Shown piece after piece: positions 1 through 9,729 of a stretch of DNA of 64,000 nucleotides (within the stretch, counting starts at the first letter, position 1; each line of letters opens with the position of its first letter). This stretch comes from Rheum nobile (lineage: Eukaryota; Streptophyta; Magnoliopsida; Caryophyllales; Polygonaceae): positions 1,224,501-1,288,500 of the forward strand of contig WOAB01000055.1 in NCBI GenBank assembly GCA_027886185.1, written 5' to 3'. The notes under the pieces were generated by a model, which searched no databases, had not been told where the DNA came from, and worked only from the letters and a program-made list of their open reading frames with translations. The translations under genes were made by a program, and so were the position numbers.

Positions 1-88
1 TGTTGATCGGACCCAGCAAGAAAAAAACAGAAATTGATGACGAAGATGATTTAAAAAAAGCTGAGGAACAACATAAATTATCAGAACT
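1..88 (+). CDS. possible 3' part of an exon, unrecognised
   Basis: An open frame from the window edge encodes a Lys/Glu/Asp-rich stretch (IGPSKKKTEIDDEDDLKK then AEEQHKLSEL) and is followed by a good plant 5' splice-site sequence, CTG|gtgagc at 88/89. The frame stays open to 221, but composition turns intron-like after 88. Charged coiled-coil-type sequence is common in nuclear proteins and does not identify a family. No matching downstream exon was found, so it could be a chance ORF. Confidence 0.22.
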
Positions 89-237
89 GGTGAGCATTCA
101 CTGCACTGAACAGCATGACAAACAAAATGCAAAATCACAACATAAAGTACCACACTATCACAATACTAAATGTGCAACTTTAATCATCAAAAGCTATAGA
201 AACACAACCCATCAACTGTAAGACCAAAGACAAGGTT

Positions 238-320
238 GGGAAATGGAGAGACTTGAACTCTCAGCTCATCTTAGAGCAACAGTTTGATGAACTGTCTGTC
301 AACCATTTGACAACACTCCC
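238..320 (-). tRNA. tRNA-like sequence with long variable arm, probable pseudogene
   Basis: Read on the minus strand this folds as a class II tRNA: acceptor GGGAGTG pairs with CATTTCC (two G-U pairs), a 3-bp D stem GTC/GAC, an anticodon stem ACAGT/ACTGT, an extra arm of about 16 nt and a perfect T arm GAGAG-TTCAAGT-CTCTC. The anticodon loop TCATCAA lacks the usual U33, and the apparent anticodon AUC does not fit a class II tRNA. It is therefore most likely a degenerate or organelle-derived copy or a tRNA-derived repeat. Confidence 0.45.
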
Positions 321-1528
321 GACTTTGATTTTAAAAAAGGACTATATGTGGGTTGTCATGTCGCCCAAACAGCTGACAATGACATTACTCATAATCCTTT
401 TCAACTTTATAAAATGAAAAAGATATTATGTAACATTATGATACAAATACCTGTAATCATAATCCGGGTACATATGATATAGCGTTAGAAACAGGTATAT
501 CAGAGTTTTTCGGCTGAAACACATATGAAAACAGGTAAATTATTAGAAAAGCATTATACACTGGCAAAAATTCATCAGAAAAGCAACTGATATTATTAAC
601 GCAAATGAATGACAACCTGGATCTGCTTATCAGATAATCATCAGGTGAAGAGGAATTACTGTCACATGACTTTCCAAGATGATCAAGAATCTGAATAGAG
701 ATAGTATAAATTAGTGCATATATTTCATTGAACTATTGATCAGACATGTAAGTCATAACATAAGAAAACACAAGGTGTGCATCACTTAGACAACATGTTG
801 AGTGATATAAAATGAACTAACTAAAATATGATAGTTCAGAGTATAAGCATTCGAAATAACATATAAAGAGATGGCCTCATTCTCTAAATTAACATATAAA
901 GAAAACACAAGGTGGGCATCACTTAGACAGCATAGAGCTCTTTTTGTATGTTCCTGTGTGCTTGCCTACCAACACATCAGAAGGAACATCTTACAGTCTG
1001 AAATCATGGATAACTTAATAATAAACAGGAAACATCCAATCTTGATCCACTCATCCATTTCCAATAGTGTAAGATGACTAGCTTTTCAACTTAAACTTAC
1101 AAGAATTTGGCTTCTAGGCAAGCTTTGATCGTACGCTCTCCAAGATTTAATTGGCTTAAGAAATCATTTATACTATACAAAAGCACAAGGGACTGTTAAA
1201 AACTGAAAGCATCTACATCTAAAGCATTCAAGACAATAAAAACAACATGTGTATGGACCAGCTACAAGTAGGTTTATAAACTACGAGCAACTTTACTTGA
1301 AATATAACAAGTTAATATAGATGTTTGCTGATTGGAATTAAGAAGCAATTAATCATGGCATTGATTCAATATCTGATGAATTATGATACAAAGTGCAAGG
1401 AATTATGATTCAAACAAAACTAAACCAAAGTGCTTTGAACAGAACTAAAGCAAAGTTGGAGGAAGCAATCAGCGAGAAGCAAATCAATGTGCAAAAGTTA
1501 CCTGAAAGCATATCTGATGGATTATAAC
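321..1528. other. AT-rich intergenic stretch, no gene seen
   Basis: No coding region, RNA gene or transposon end is supported here. The only internal structure I see is a ~35-bp direct repeat at about 763-797 and 898-933 (core AAGAAAACACAAGGTG), probably a local duplication. Confidence 0.5.
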
Positions 1529-1584
1529 TCAGAGAGATTCGAATGGGTGACGGCGAAAGTTATGTGAAATTGATGGATTATAAT

Positions 1585-1925
1585 TCAACGGGGAGGCGAA
1601 GCAGTGTCGTGGAGGAAGCGACCGATGGTAGGCAGCGGTGGAGAACATCCCAGATTCGAAGGGTGGTGGCATCGACAGAGTTGGAAGCCGACTCGTGGAG
1701 GAAAGGTCGAGTTCGATCGGTGGTAGGAGGCGGCGTCGAACATCCCCAATTCGAAGGGTGGTGTCGTCGACAGAGCTGGAAGCCGGCCGTGGAGGAAGGT
1801 TTGACAGGTGGAAGCTGACTCGTGGAGGAAGGTTCGACCGGTGGCAGCGGCGGCGAATAAGGCTGATTCGAAGGGTGGTGGCTTCGATAGAGTGGAAGCC
1901 TGACTCGTGGAGAAAGATACCCATG
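1585..1925. repeat. GC-rich degenerate minisatellite
   Basis: Three diverged units share the core ATTCGAAGGGTGGTGKC followed by a TCGACAGAG-like and a CTCGTGGAGGAA-like block, starting near 1655, 1749 and 1865, so unit length is about 95-120 bp. The overlapping ORFs on both strands here are artefacts of this repeat; no protein family is recognisable in any frame. Confidence 0.6.
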
Positions 1926-2020
1926 TTCTGAAATTTTGCCTTTTGCTCAAGGTGGAAGGCGAACCGTCGGGAAGGCAAGCGAATCGTCGCTGAGGGCAAA
2001 ACTCTGTAGCACGCCACCCT

Positions 2021-2104
2021 AACCTGCCCAGCCGCCATTTTTCCCGCTTCAGACTTGCCCTTAACCCGCCCAGCCGCCATTTTTCCCGCTTCAGGCTTGC
2101 CTTT
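2021..2104. repeat. 42-bp tandem duplication
   Basis: Two adjacent copies of a 42-bp unit begin at 2021 and 2063 (core CAGCCGCCATTTTTCCCGCT) and differ at only a few positions. They sit just outside the left target duplication of the Mutator-like element. Confidence 0.8.
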
Positions 2105-2127
2105 AACCCGCTCATTAAAATCTTTAT

Positions 2128-2265
2128 CGGAATTTTCGTCTGATGACCCTGTACTTTTGTAAAATTCGCGAAATAACCATAAGTATGGGTAATTTCGTAT
2201 GGTACCCCTTAAATTTTGAATTTTTTCGCTTCATGTCCAACCATCCATGAAACGTTAATGAATCG
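2128..2265 (+). repeat. left terminal inverted repeat of Mutator-like element
   Basis: It begins CGGAATTTTCGTCTGATG and matches the reverse complement of about 5040-5176, including CCATAAGTATGGG against CCATAAGTATGAT. The inner boundary is approximate. Confidence 0.8.
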
Positions 2266-2282
2266 TTTACTATAAAACAAAA

Positions 2283-2640
2283 AAGATCAAAATTCAGCCA
2301 TTATGAAGACGCGTTTCCGCTGGACACCTCGAAGGACCACACCACGACTAAGAGAAGAAGGAAGTCAATCAAGCAGGCGGCGCTTTTGGGCGGTGGCCAG
2401 AGTCGACCGCTGGTCGCTGCTGCTTGAAGGAGGAAATGATGCGGCTGGGAGGTTGCTTTCGAGGCGGCCGCGCGAGCAGTTGCTACATGGAGGAGGAGAA
2501 AACGCAAATGGACTCACACGCGATGACAGCAGACTACTGGTGGCGACGAGGAAGACGACCACAAATGATATGGACGGTGGTGGACGACGCAATTTCAGGT
2601 ACGAATTGGAGAGTTATTTTATTTGGATTTTAGGTTTCGA
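2283..2640. other. GC-rich patch inside the Mutator-like element, possible captured exon
   Basis: GC-rich sequence with overlapping open frames on both strands stops abruptly at an AT-rich stretch; CAATTTCAG|GTACGAATT near 2596-2605 resembles a splice junction. No frame shows a recognisable domain. Capture of the 5' end of a host gene is possible, and low-complexity sequence is the alternative. Confidence 0.3.
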
Positions 2641-3710
2641 ATTTTAGGGTTTGTTTGGGAATTTCATATTTCAGGTTCGGATTTAAACTATTTTGTTTAA
2701 TTGTTAAGAAATTGAATTGATGTTTTGCAAATAGGATTTATTTGAATCAGAAATTTGGGGAATTTGATTGAAATTTAAGCAATTGAATCGATTAAAGGTA
2801 AAATGGATGTTTTTGAATAAGAAATTTTGGGTTTTGGGCTAACTATAAAAAGAGAAGGCAAATTGGATAGAGTTTATGAAAAATATAAGGTTTTAACATT
2901 GTAAAAAAATCTGTTTTTGTCCTATAAATTTGGCTTCGTTTAGTTTTGAGTTGATGAACAAATCAGTTGGAATATGATCAGTTGAAGCTTGAAACAAAAT
3001 GGCTACTTCTTGGAGATATATCAGATTGGTATTGGTGTTTAGATTCAAAGAGTTTGAAGTTGTATCTTTGATATTTAAATAAATAGTGCTTACATTTCTA
3101 ATGGCTTCAATTCTTGCAACTTATTTTTTGCTTGAATAATGATGACAACACAAGTTATACAGATTTAGAGATTTGCATTTAAGGGTCAACTGGACTGATT
3201 TTATTAACTGGAAATTGCCCACATCTTTTAGCCATGGTCTTGAGCATTTGTGATTTCTGAAAAATTCTTGAATAAAAGAGCATGACCTGATTGAGCATTT
3301 AGGTGTTGCGTTTCATATTGCTTTAGCAAGTTACAAAGTTCCTTCTTGAATCTGAATGATTATTGGTAATCTCGACCTGCCTTAGTGTGTAATAGTAATC
3401 TTAGTTGGTTGCAAAATTACAAAGTTATGATTCATAAGATTATTACATAAATAGTCTTAGTTGGTTTATTTGAAGCATAAATTGGGTACACGTAAAAGCA
3501 TATTCAGGAAACAATCTCAAATTGTCACAAATATTTTGATTGAACTTGGTCCTTGCTTTCTTTTCTTGATCATCCAGGTAAGATTCTTTTCAAAGGAGAA
3601 GGTTGAAGGTGATGGTCTGACTATGAGTACTATTTACAATCTTCGTTCATGAGTCTAGGCTTTGTAGGCCGCATAATTAGATATTAATCATGATCTCAAG
3701 CTTGTTTTAA

Positions 3711-3780
3711 AGCCTATTAGCTCAAATGATAGAGCATGTGCTTTATGCACAAGACGTGGGTTCGACTCCCACATAGGCTA
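3711..3780 (+). tRNA. Lys-like tRNA sequence, anticodon loop reads UUA, probable pseudogene
   Basis: The cloverleaf is nearly complete in 70 nt: acceptor AGCCTAT/ATAGGCT (7 bp), D arm GCTC...GAGC, anticodon arm TGTG-CTTTATG-CACA, T arm GTGGG-TTCGACT-CCCAC, discriminator A. It contains A-box-like TAGCTCAAATGATAGAGC and B-box-like GGGTTCGACTCCC elements, so pol III recognition is conceivable. The D and T arms look most like nuclear tRNA-Lys. The anticodon position reads UUA (ochre-reading) and the variable loop is short, which argues for a pseudogene. Confidence 0.55.
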
Positions 3781-4031
3781 ATACAAAGATATGGATTCCG
3801 CTACATCAGTAAGATCAAGATACACCTAATCAATTGTACACCTAATCAATTGATGCACATTCACACATGCCCATCTATGAAAGAATTGAAAGTACCTAAA
3901 AAAGAATCGCATCAGTAAGACAACATTCATGGCTTCATCAAAATTTATTATGTTTCGAAATAGATAAATTTGTTAGTGCATATACACTTCTAAGCCTGCA
4001 TAACGATATGTTTAAATCAATCTTTCTAGGA

Positions 4032-4101
4032 TAGCCTATGTGGGACTCGAACCCACATTCAAGTGCTAAAACACGTTGCTCTACCTTTGAGCTAATAGGC
4101 T
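4032..4101 (-). tRNA. second tRNA-like copy, inverted relative to the first
   Basis: On the minus strand it repeats the 70-nt sequence at 3711-3780: identical acceptor arms, D stem and T stem, with T loop TTCGAGT. The anticodon arm is degraded (CGTG-TTTTAG-CACT), leaving no clean 7-nt loop. The two copies lie 251 bp apart in opposite orientation inside the same Mutator-like element, so a read-through transcript could fold into a hairpin. Confidence 0.5.
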
Positions 4102-4739
4102 TCAAAACTTGTATATACAAAATCATCTCTAACAACATAGCAATATTGATAGAATAAACCAACATCAAACCTTCCTCCTCAATATCATTCCAAATCCATT
4201 TAACTCATTCCCAAATTCCATTATGCAATGCCAATGACTGGAATTCATTTAATTCCTTTCACGTAAACAAATTGTAGAATATTTTCTTTATGAGCACAAA
4301 TTTTTCTATGTTTAAATCTTTTGTATTACTTAGTAGACATTAATTTATGAATTTATACTACTACTAATCGATTCTTCTATGTTTATATCTTTGTGGTAAT
4401 TTCATGCTGAATCATTTGAATTAACAAGCTGATTTTTTGACAACAAAACTCTAATCATTTTAGAGTAGAAAAAAGCCAGCCAATTCTTCTAAAAAAACAA
4501 CATCCAATCTATACATCACTTAATCAACATTTTCATGAGTAATCTTAAATCATATTATTTTCCACTAAACTGACTTTCAGTAAAACATATGCACGAGTTC
4601 CAATCTTAATCCAACCACCCAAATTTTCGTTTTCGTTCGCAGTAATAACCCTAAATTCGAATTAAGGCAAATTCGCAAAATTCAAACCCTAAAATTGAAA
4701 ATCCAAATTCAAATTAGGGCAAAATGCACTTGAACGCAG

Positions 4740-5010
4740 TAACACCAACCACCAGCATCGTCGTTGTCCCCAACACCGGCTACCGGCATCGTCGTCGTCG
4801 TTGACGAACTCTTCCATCCCCGTCTAGTGTCTCTTTGGTCTGGCGTTGGGTCTCCTCCTCCAAGTCTCCATCTGGTTTAGGTCGGATCGCCTCCTCCAGC
4901 AGCCACCATCCAGCCGTCGAGTCTCCTCTAGACAACGAAGCGATCGAGGTCTCCTTCTCCAAGCCGATGGGGTCTCCTTCTCCAACGCGTTTCAAGTTTC
5001 TTTTCTGTTT
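4740..5010. other. GC-rich patch near the right end of the Mutator-like element
   Basis: Rich in CTCC and GTCGTCG runs, with short open frames on both strands and no recognisable domain. The plus-strand sequence upstream (4640-4725) is TTCAAACCCTAAAAT-like, as in plant 5' leaders read on the minus strand. It is possibly a second captured gene end. Confidence 0.25.
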
Positions 5011-5039
5011 TTTTTAAATATATTTTATGATGGCTTTAA

Positions 5040-5176
5040 CGTTTAGTTAACGGGGTTCAACGGCTGGGCATCTGACGAAAAATATTGAGAATTTAGGGGT
5101 ACCGTGCGAATTTTATCATACTTATGGGTATTTCACGAAAATTGTTTAACCTTGAGGGTACTATACGAAATTTCCG
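5040..5176 (-). repeat. right terminal inverted repeat of Mutator-like element
   Basis: It ends ACGAAATTTCCG, directly followed by the second AATCTTTAT target copy, and its reverse complement aligns with 2128-2265. The inner boundary is approximate. Confidence 0.8.
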
Positions 5177-5185
5177 AATCTTTAT

Positions 5186-5814
5186 TTTAAGTGAAATCTT
5201 TTGCCAAGTGGCAAAACGTGCCTACACTGAGTGTACATGTATCTTTCCCCGGTGTAGATGAGGCTTGAATGGAAATTGTTTGGCTTACCGTGAGGGTAGC
5301 CAACCCACATGGCCACATGCCACTTCAACAACTTTTTAATTAAGAGAAGCATCTTTTTAGTTAATTAATTTTAGTTAACCAAATTCTATGCGTATTGGAA
5401 AAAGTGTAAATAAATAAGATTTTTTCTCTTCATCTTATACAACCCATATTCTATCTAAGTTGTATCATTCTTTTAAAATCAACTCTCAATTTTGTTTTTA
5501 ACCAATTTTCATCTTTTATATGTCGATCTCGAGATATTTATATTTATAATTATAATTTTATAATTATTTTTTTAATATATAATATTATGTAAATGAGTTT
5601 ATAAGTTTTTTTTGAAGATTAAAGTAAGATAAATAACTAATAATAGAGTTGTCTTATTTCAATTACTTAATATGTTGAAAATTATCTCTATAGTTAAAAG
5701 GAGTCTTAATCAACCAATATTATTTATTATTGAAAATTTATAATAGCATTATCATAAAAGATTATTGATAATTTCATTAAACATCTCAAAACATGATCCA
5801 TTTTGACCTATCCA
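5186..5814. other. AT-rich intergenic stretch, nothing recognisable
   Basis: Very AT-rich sequence without open frames, transposon ends or RNA-like folds that I can support. Confidence 0.5.
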
Positions 5815-7098
5815 ATTTTAAGGACCCGTACCTTATGACCCAAAAATTTATAAATTTTCCCACTCGGTTGACCGATCTAAACCTCTCATATGTATTATCT
5901 CATTTATATTAAATATTATATATACTTTATTTAATAGTTATATAATATTAATATTTTATTAGTAATTTTCTATTATATAATCATAAAAAATTGACGCTTT
6001 AGATACGTTGGATCGACATGCACCACACCCATCATGACCCGACCCGACCAACCTTTAAGTTTTTATGATCTAAAGCCAATTTAATGCAAACCCAATTGAC
6101 ATGAACCAACCCGTATTGAAGATATATATCTTATCGTTGCAATTTTCATATATTTATGTATAACATTCTTTCTTATTAGAGTTCTAGTTAATTATATATG
6201 TGTTGTTCACATAGTCATATAAAAATGAACCTTGATATCAATATAAGTGTACAATATTATGATTATTTCGTTCTCGGGTTTCAATAGTTTTTTTTTTAAT
6301 TTCTTGTTTTAGTTATTTTAATTTTTGAACGGATTAAACAATTTTTTATAGGATAACAATTTTACATCGATATTTTAGTTTTTTCATGGGTTTAAAAAAT
6401 TTCTTATAGGGTAACAACTTTATTAAGATAGAATTTTTACATATGTCCTAAGATCATAATTTAAGGACTTATACCCCATGATCCATATATTTTTGTGTTT
6501 AATTGGAAAACACTTGATCCGTTGGGTTGACCGATTTGACCCTTTCATATGCATTATCTCATTTATATTGAATATTATATAAACATTATTTAATAGTTAT
6601 ATAATATTAGTATTTTTTTATATAAAATCATTAAAAAAACGATATTTTGGACACATTGGGTCGATTCGCACCACATCTGTCATGACCCAATCCAACCAAC
6701 CCATAAATTTTAACGATCTGAATCCAATTTAACGTGAACCCAACTAACTCGAACCGACCCGTATTGAATATTTACATCTTATTGTTGCAAATTTCATATA
6801 TTTATGTAACATTATTTCATATTAGAGTTCTAGTTGATTGTATATGTTTTGCTCACATAGTCCCATAATAATGATCTTGATATCAATAAAAGTGTATAAT
6901 ATTATGATTGTTTCAGTCTCAAATTCAGGGGTTTGATTATTTTATGTTTCAACTATTTTAATTTTGGGGGATGATTTAAGAAAATTTTATAGGATAACAA
7001 TTTTATAGCGATAGTTTAGTTTTTTATGATTTCAAGTAATTCCTTATAGGGTAACCGTTTTATTAAGATAGATTCTTGACATATGTCCTAAGATCATA
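5815..7098. repeat. tandem duplication of a ~640-bp non-coding unit
   Basis: Two head-to-tail copies, about 5815-6455 and 6456-7098, share long colinear blocks, for example GTTGACCGAT, CATTATCTCATTTATATT, CATGACCC, the ATTAGAGTTCTAGTT block and a common end CATATGTCCTAAGATCAT at 6438 and 7079. Divergence is visible throughout, so the duplication is not recent. No coding potential or terminal repeat is seen. It may be a duplicated piece of an old LTR. Confidence 0.8.
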
Positions 7099-7329
7099 TT
7101 TAAAAATATTATGTGCATAGTAACATTACTAGTACTTTATATGCACAATGTAATAAAAGTCTTTATTAATTTTCAGCATACATTCCTTAACCATGTACTT
7201 ATAACGTATTAGTATGGATATGTCAAATTATAAACATTGTCATATGTATAAATTCTCTATGCTTAACTATTGTTTTTACTCTTAACCTAAATAACGTTTA
7301 TTTTAACAATCCAAATAGAATAAAAATTA
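7099..7329. other. AT-rich spacer
   Basis: No feature recognised between the tandem duplication and the MITE. Confidence 0.4.
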
Positions 7330-7331
7330 TA

Positions 7332-7479
7332 CTCCCTCCGTCCCAGTTTATACTCCCTTCCAATATATAAGAAAAAAACTATGTTTTTTCTTATATATTG
7401 GAAGAAATCTTGAAGATTCTTTTCAACGATGAACAGTATCCAAAAGTCAAAGAAGACAAACATTTAGGGACGGATGGAG
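7332..7479. mobile_element. Stowaway-type MITE (Tc1/mariner-like)
   Basis: A 148-bp element flanked by TA dinucleotides (7330-7331, 7480-7481) starts CTCCCTCCGTCCC and ends GGGACGGATGGAG, the typical terminal repeats of plant Stowaway/mariner MITEs with one mismatch. It has no coding capacity; such elements are moved in trans by mariner transposases. An unusually perfect internal hairpin lies at 7358-7403. Confidence 0.85.
7358..7403. repeat. perfect 20-bp hairpin inside the MITE
   Basis: The arm TTCCAATATATAAGAAAAAA (7358-7377) is perfectly complementary to 7384-7403, with a 6-nt loop ACTATG. The MITE's terminal repeats do not explain this inner fold. Confidence 0.9.
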
Positions 7480-7481
7480 TA

Positions 7482-8643
7482 TGATACTAGGCTATTAGTG
7501 CTAGCTAGTTTACCTTTACAAAATCAATAATCATAAAAGTTGAATAAAAAATGAAATATTTATATGGTGGGATTCAAGAATAGGTAACCCTCCGGCTAAC
7601 TAAATCACCCCTCGGCTTGAATATATGGTAACATGTACAAACATAGTCCATAACAAGTAGAAATAAAGGAGCCAGTATTTATAACATAAAGTAATTATGT
7701 CAAATTGGTAATCAAGGTATAACCCTTTAGAACAGTCCAGCGTGCTGATTAGTGATTACATATAAATAAATGGGTCAGCAGAGGACGAATGGAAATGGAG
7801 GAGAGAGCGAGCGAGGGGGTTTGAATGCTTTCGATAAAATGACGAAGGGGACGAAGTTGATCCGTCCGTAACGCGCAGACTGCTTTTGTCCGTCACGGAC
7901 GAATATATTTGGTTTGTCACGGGCGAAGCAATGCAGTAAATAACAATTTATCCGGTGCGTGAAATAGCAACGGCCTTTATTTATAAGGTAGAGTATATAA
8001 TTTTGTTTGCTAAAATTCGATTTACCTTTATATCGATGATTATTAATATTTTTGTTAAAGTATTTATGTTATGTAATTCAAATAATTAAGGAGCAAATTT
8101 TTTTGTACAACAAAAGACATGTTGAATTTTTTTTAATATCAAATTAATATTCTATAAAGTTTACCATAATTTATTTTATGACAAAAACTTAAATAGATTA
8201 TAGATGTTAAATTGTTAATATATGATCATTTTTAATTATATGAAAATAAAAGGGTCCTATTGAAGATAAATTTAGTAATTAAAATATTACTCAAAACTTA
8301 TGATAGATATATAAATTATTATTGTGATAATAATAATAATAGTGAAAATATATTAACTGTTATTTTGGATGAAAAAAGGAAGCATTTATTGGGATAAAAA
8401 AGCTAACATTTAGTATTATATAGATTCATGGTCGATATACCACGTTGAGTAAAAATAATTCTTCCAAGTAATCGATATTATCGATACATTCTCCGTATTT
8501 CCTACGAATAAAATTAGTTTGCTTGTGGTTAAGTGTCACATACCTTAATTGTGTAAAACTTATGAATTTCCTTTTCACCACGAGGATGCCCAATTGAAAA
8601 GATAGCAAAGACTTTTCGATATGCTTTGCTACCTCGTAGTAGT
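7482..8643. other. intergenic stretch, no gene supported
   Basis: Mostly AT-rich. A GC-richer island at about 7740-7960 contains GTCCGTCACGGACGAA and ends near a TATATAAT run, which looks promoter-like but leads to no reading frame. A short minus-strand frame at 8426-8656 shows no domain. Confidence 0.4.
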
Positions 8644-8848
8644 TGTAACACCTCAAACTTGAGATTGTTTTATAATGATTGAAGTGTTATCCATGTCAAC
8701 AAGAACTCTTCCTTTTCTAGGTTCAAGTGAAGACAAAGAACTCTGAAGTTAAGCGTGATAGAATGAGAGTAGTAACAAGATGAGTGACCTCTTTGGGAAG
8801 TTCTCGTGTTGGCATGGGCCAACGCTTCTAAGGCCCGAGCCTTTTAAA
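8644..8848 (+). repeat. Cassandra 5' LTR
   Basis: It starts TGTAACACCTCAAACTTGAG and matches the 3' LTR at 8971 onward (TGCAACACCTCATACTTGAG). The 3' boundary is set by the primer-site-like sequence at 8849. Confidence 0.8.
8737..8812 (+). other. 5S rRNA-derived segment of the Cassandra LTR
   Basis: Blocks CTCTGAAGTTAAGCGTGAT, GAGAGTAGTAACAAGATG and GAGTGACCTCTTTGGGAAG follow the order and spacing of the 3' two-thirds of plant 5S rRNA, including part of its internal pol III promoter. Several substitutions and the missing 5' portion rule out a functional 5S gene. In the 3' LTR the same segment is split by the hAT MITE. Confidence 0.85.
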
Positions 8849-9091
8849 TGATACTAGAGCCGACTTTGGGTTATGAGTGAACTGGGCCTGGATGGTTAGA
8901 TGACGATCACTCGACCCAGAAGACAGTCTTTGAGCCTTGACGAGGATATCAAGGGTTTAAGTCGAAAGTTTGCAACACCTCATACTTGAGATTGGTTTAA
9001 AAGGATTGAAATGCTATCTATCTCAACAAGAGATCTTCCTTTTCAGGGTTCAAATAAGGACAAAGAATTCTGAAATTAAACGTGATAGGGC

Positions 9092-9640
9092 TAGGGGTGA
9101 GCATCGGTCCGAAACCGAACCGAACCGAAAAAAACCGAAAACCGAAAACACCAAAATCCTAAACCGAAAACCGAACCGAACTATATTGGATCGGTTCGGT
9201 TCGGTTCGGCTAAAAACCGAAAAAACCGAATTGCCGACTGGGAGGAGTTGGAGGAGGCGGGCGACTGGGCGAGACTCGAGAGCTTGGAGGAGGCGGGCGA
9301 CTGTGGAAGACTGGGAAGAGTTGGAGGAGGCGGGCGACTAGGCGAGACTCGAGAGCTTGGAGGAGGCGGCCGACGGGCGACTGTGGGAGACCGAAGACTG
9401 GGAGGCTGTGGGAGACCGGCGGGCGACTGTGGGAGACCGGCGGGCGACTGCCTTTCACTTATTTTTTTTATTTCGGTTTAACCGAACCGAACCGAAATTA
9501 AACCGAACCGAACCAAAAACCGAAAACCCAAAATACATGAACCGAAAACCGAACCGAAATATTTCGGTTTCGGTTTGGATCAGTTTTTTCGGTTCGATTC
9601 GGTTAAAAATTTCGGTTTACCCGAACCGTGCTCAGTCCTA
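9092..9640. mobile_element. hAT-type MITE
   Basis: Exact 8-bp duplications GATAGGGC (9084-9091, 9641-9648) flank the element, the size typical of hAT transposons. Ends are TAGGGGTGAGCATCGGT and, reverse-complemented, TAGGACTGAGCACGGT. Subterminal regions are dense in AACCGAACCGAA-type repeats on both sides, in inverted orientation. The centre (9235-9455) is a GC-rich minisatellite. It carries no transposase. Confidence 0.92.
9235..9455. repeat. minisatellite inside the hAT MITE
   Basis: A ~73-bp unit beginning GACTGGGAGGAGTTGGAGGA is present at about 9236 and 9309, followed by ~21-bp units (GGGCGACTGTGGGAGACC) near 9410-9450. It creates spurious ORFs on both strands. Confidence 0.75.
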
Positions 9641-9729
9641 GATAGGGCGCGAGTAACACCATGATGAGTGACCTCTTGGAAATCCTCTTATTGACATGGA
9701 CTGACGCTTTTAACGCCCAGGGCTTTACA

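Larger units (their letters stand above)
2128..5176. mobile_element. non-autonomous Mutator-like element (Pack-MULE type)
   Basis: A 3.05-kb element is bounded by exact 9-bp direct repeats AATCTTTAT (2119-2127 and 5177-5185), the duplication size typical of Mutator elements. Its ends are inverted repeats of about 130-140 bp, imperfect but clear: both start CGGAAWTTTCGT and share CCATAAGTATG and GGTACCCCT blocks inside. No transposase is present. The interior has GC-rich patches near both ends (about 2283-2610 and 4740-5010), a long AT-rich middle and two inverted tRNA-like sequences. The GC-rich patches followed by splice-site-like sequence may be captured gene starts, but I cannot identify a donor gene. 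Confidence 0.85.
8644..9729 (+). mobile_element. Cassandra TRIM retrotransposon (5S-bearing LTRs)
   Basis: Two ~200-bp LTRs (8644-8848; 8971-9091 plus 9649-9729) flank a 122-bp interior with no coding sequence. The LTRs start TGTAACACCTC or TGCAACACCTC and carry 5S rRNA-like sequence, the diagnostic trait of Cassandra elements. A degenerate Met-tRNA primer site (TGATACTAGAGCC, 8849-8861) follows the 5' LTR. Cassandra is a non-autonomous TRIM mobilised by other elements' proteins. A hAT MITE interrupts the 3' LTR. No convincing 5-bp target duplication remains, suggesting an old copy. Confidence 0.85.
8971..9729 (+). repeat. Cassandra 3' LTR interrupted by a hAT MITE
   Basis: LTR sequence runs 8971-9091 and resumes at 9649-9729, ending GGCTTTACA. 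Without the MITE and one target copy it is about 202 bp, close to the 205 bp of the 5' LTR. Confidence 0.8.

Noticed and set aside
1529..2115. Long overlapping ORFs on both strands (up to 183 codons) as genes
   Set aside because: They arise from a GC-rich minisatellite and a 42-bp tandem duplication; no frame shows a domain or balanced codon use.
8737..8812. A stand-alone 5S rRNA gene
   Set aside because: Only part of the 5S sequence is present, with substitutions, and it lies within paired Cassandra LTRs.
9210..9481. Proline- or glycine-rich proteins on either strand
   Set aside because: Products of the minisatellite inside the hAT MITE.
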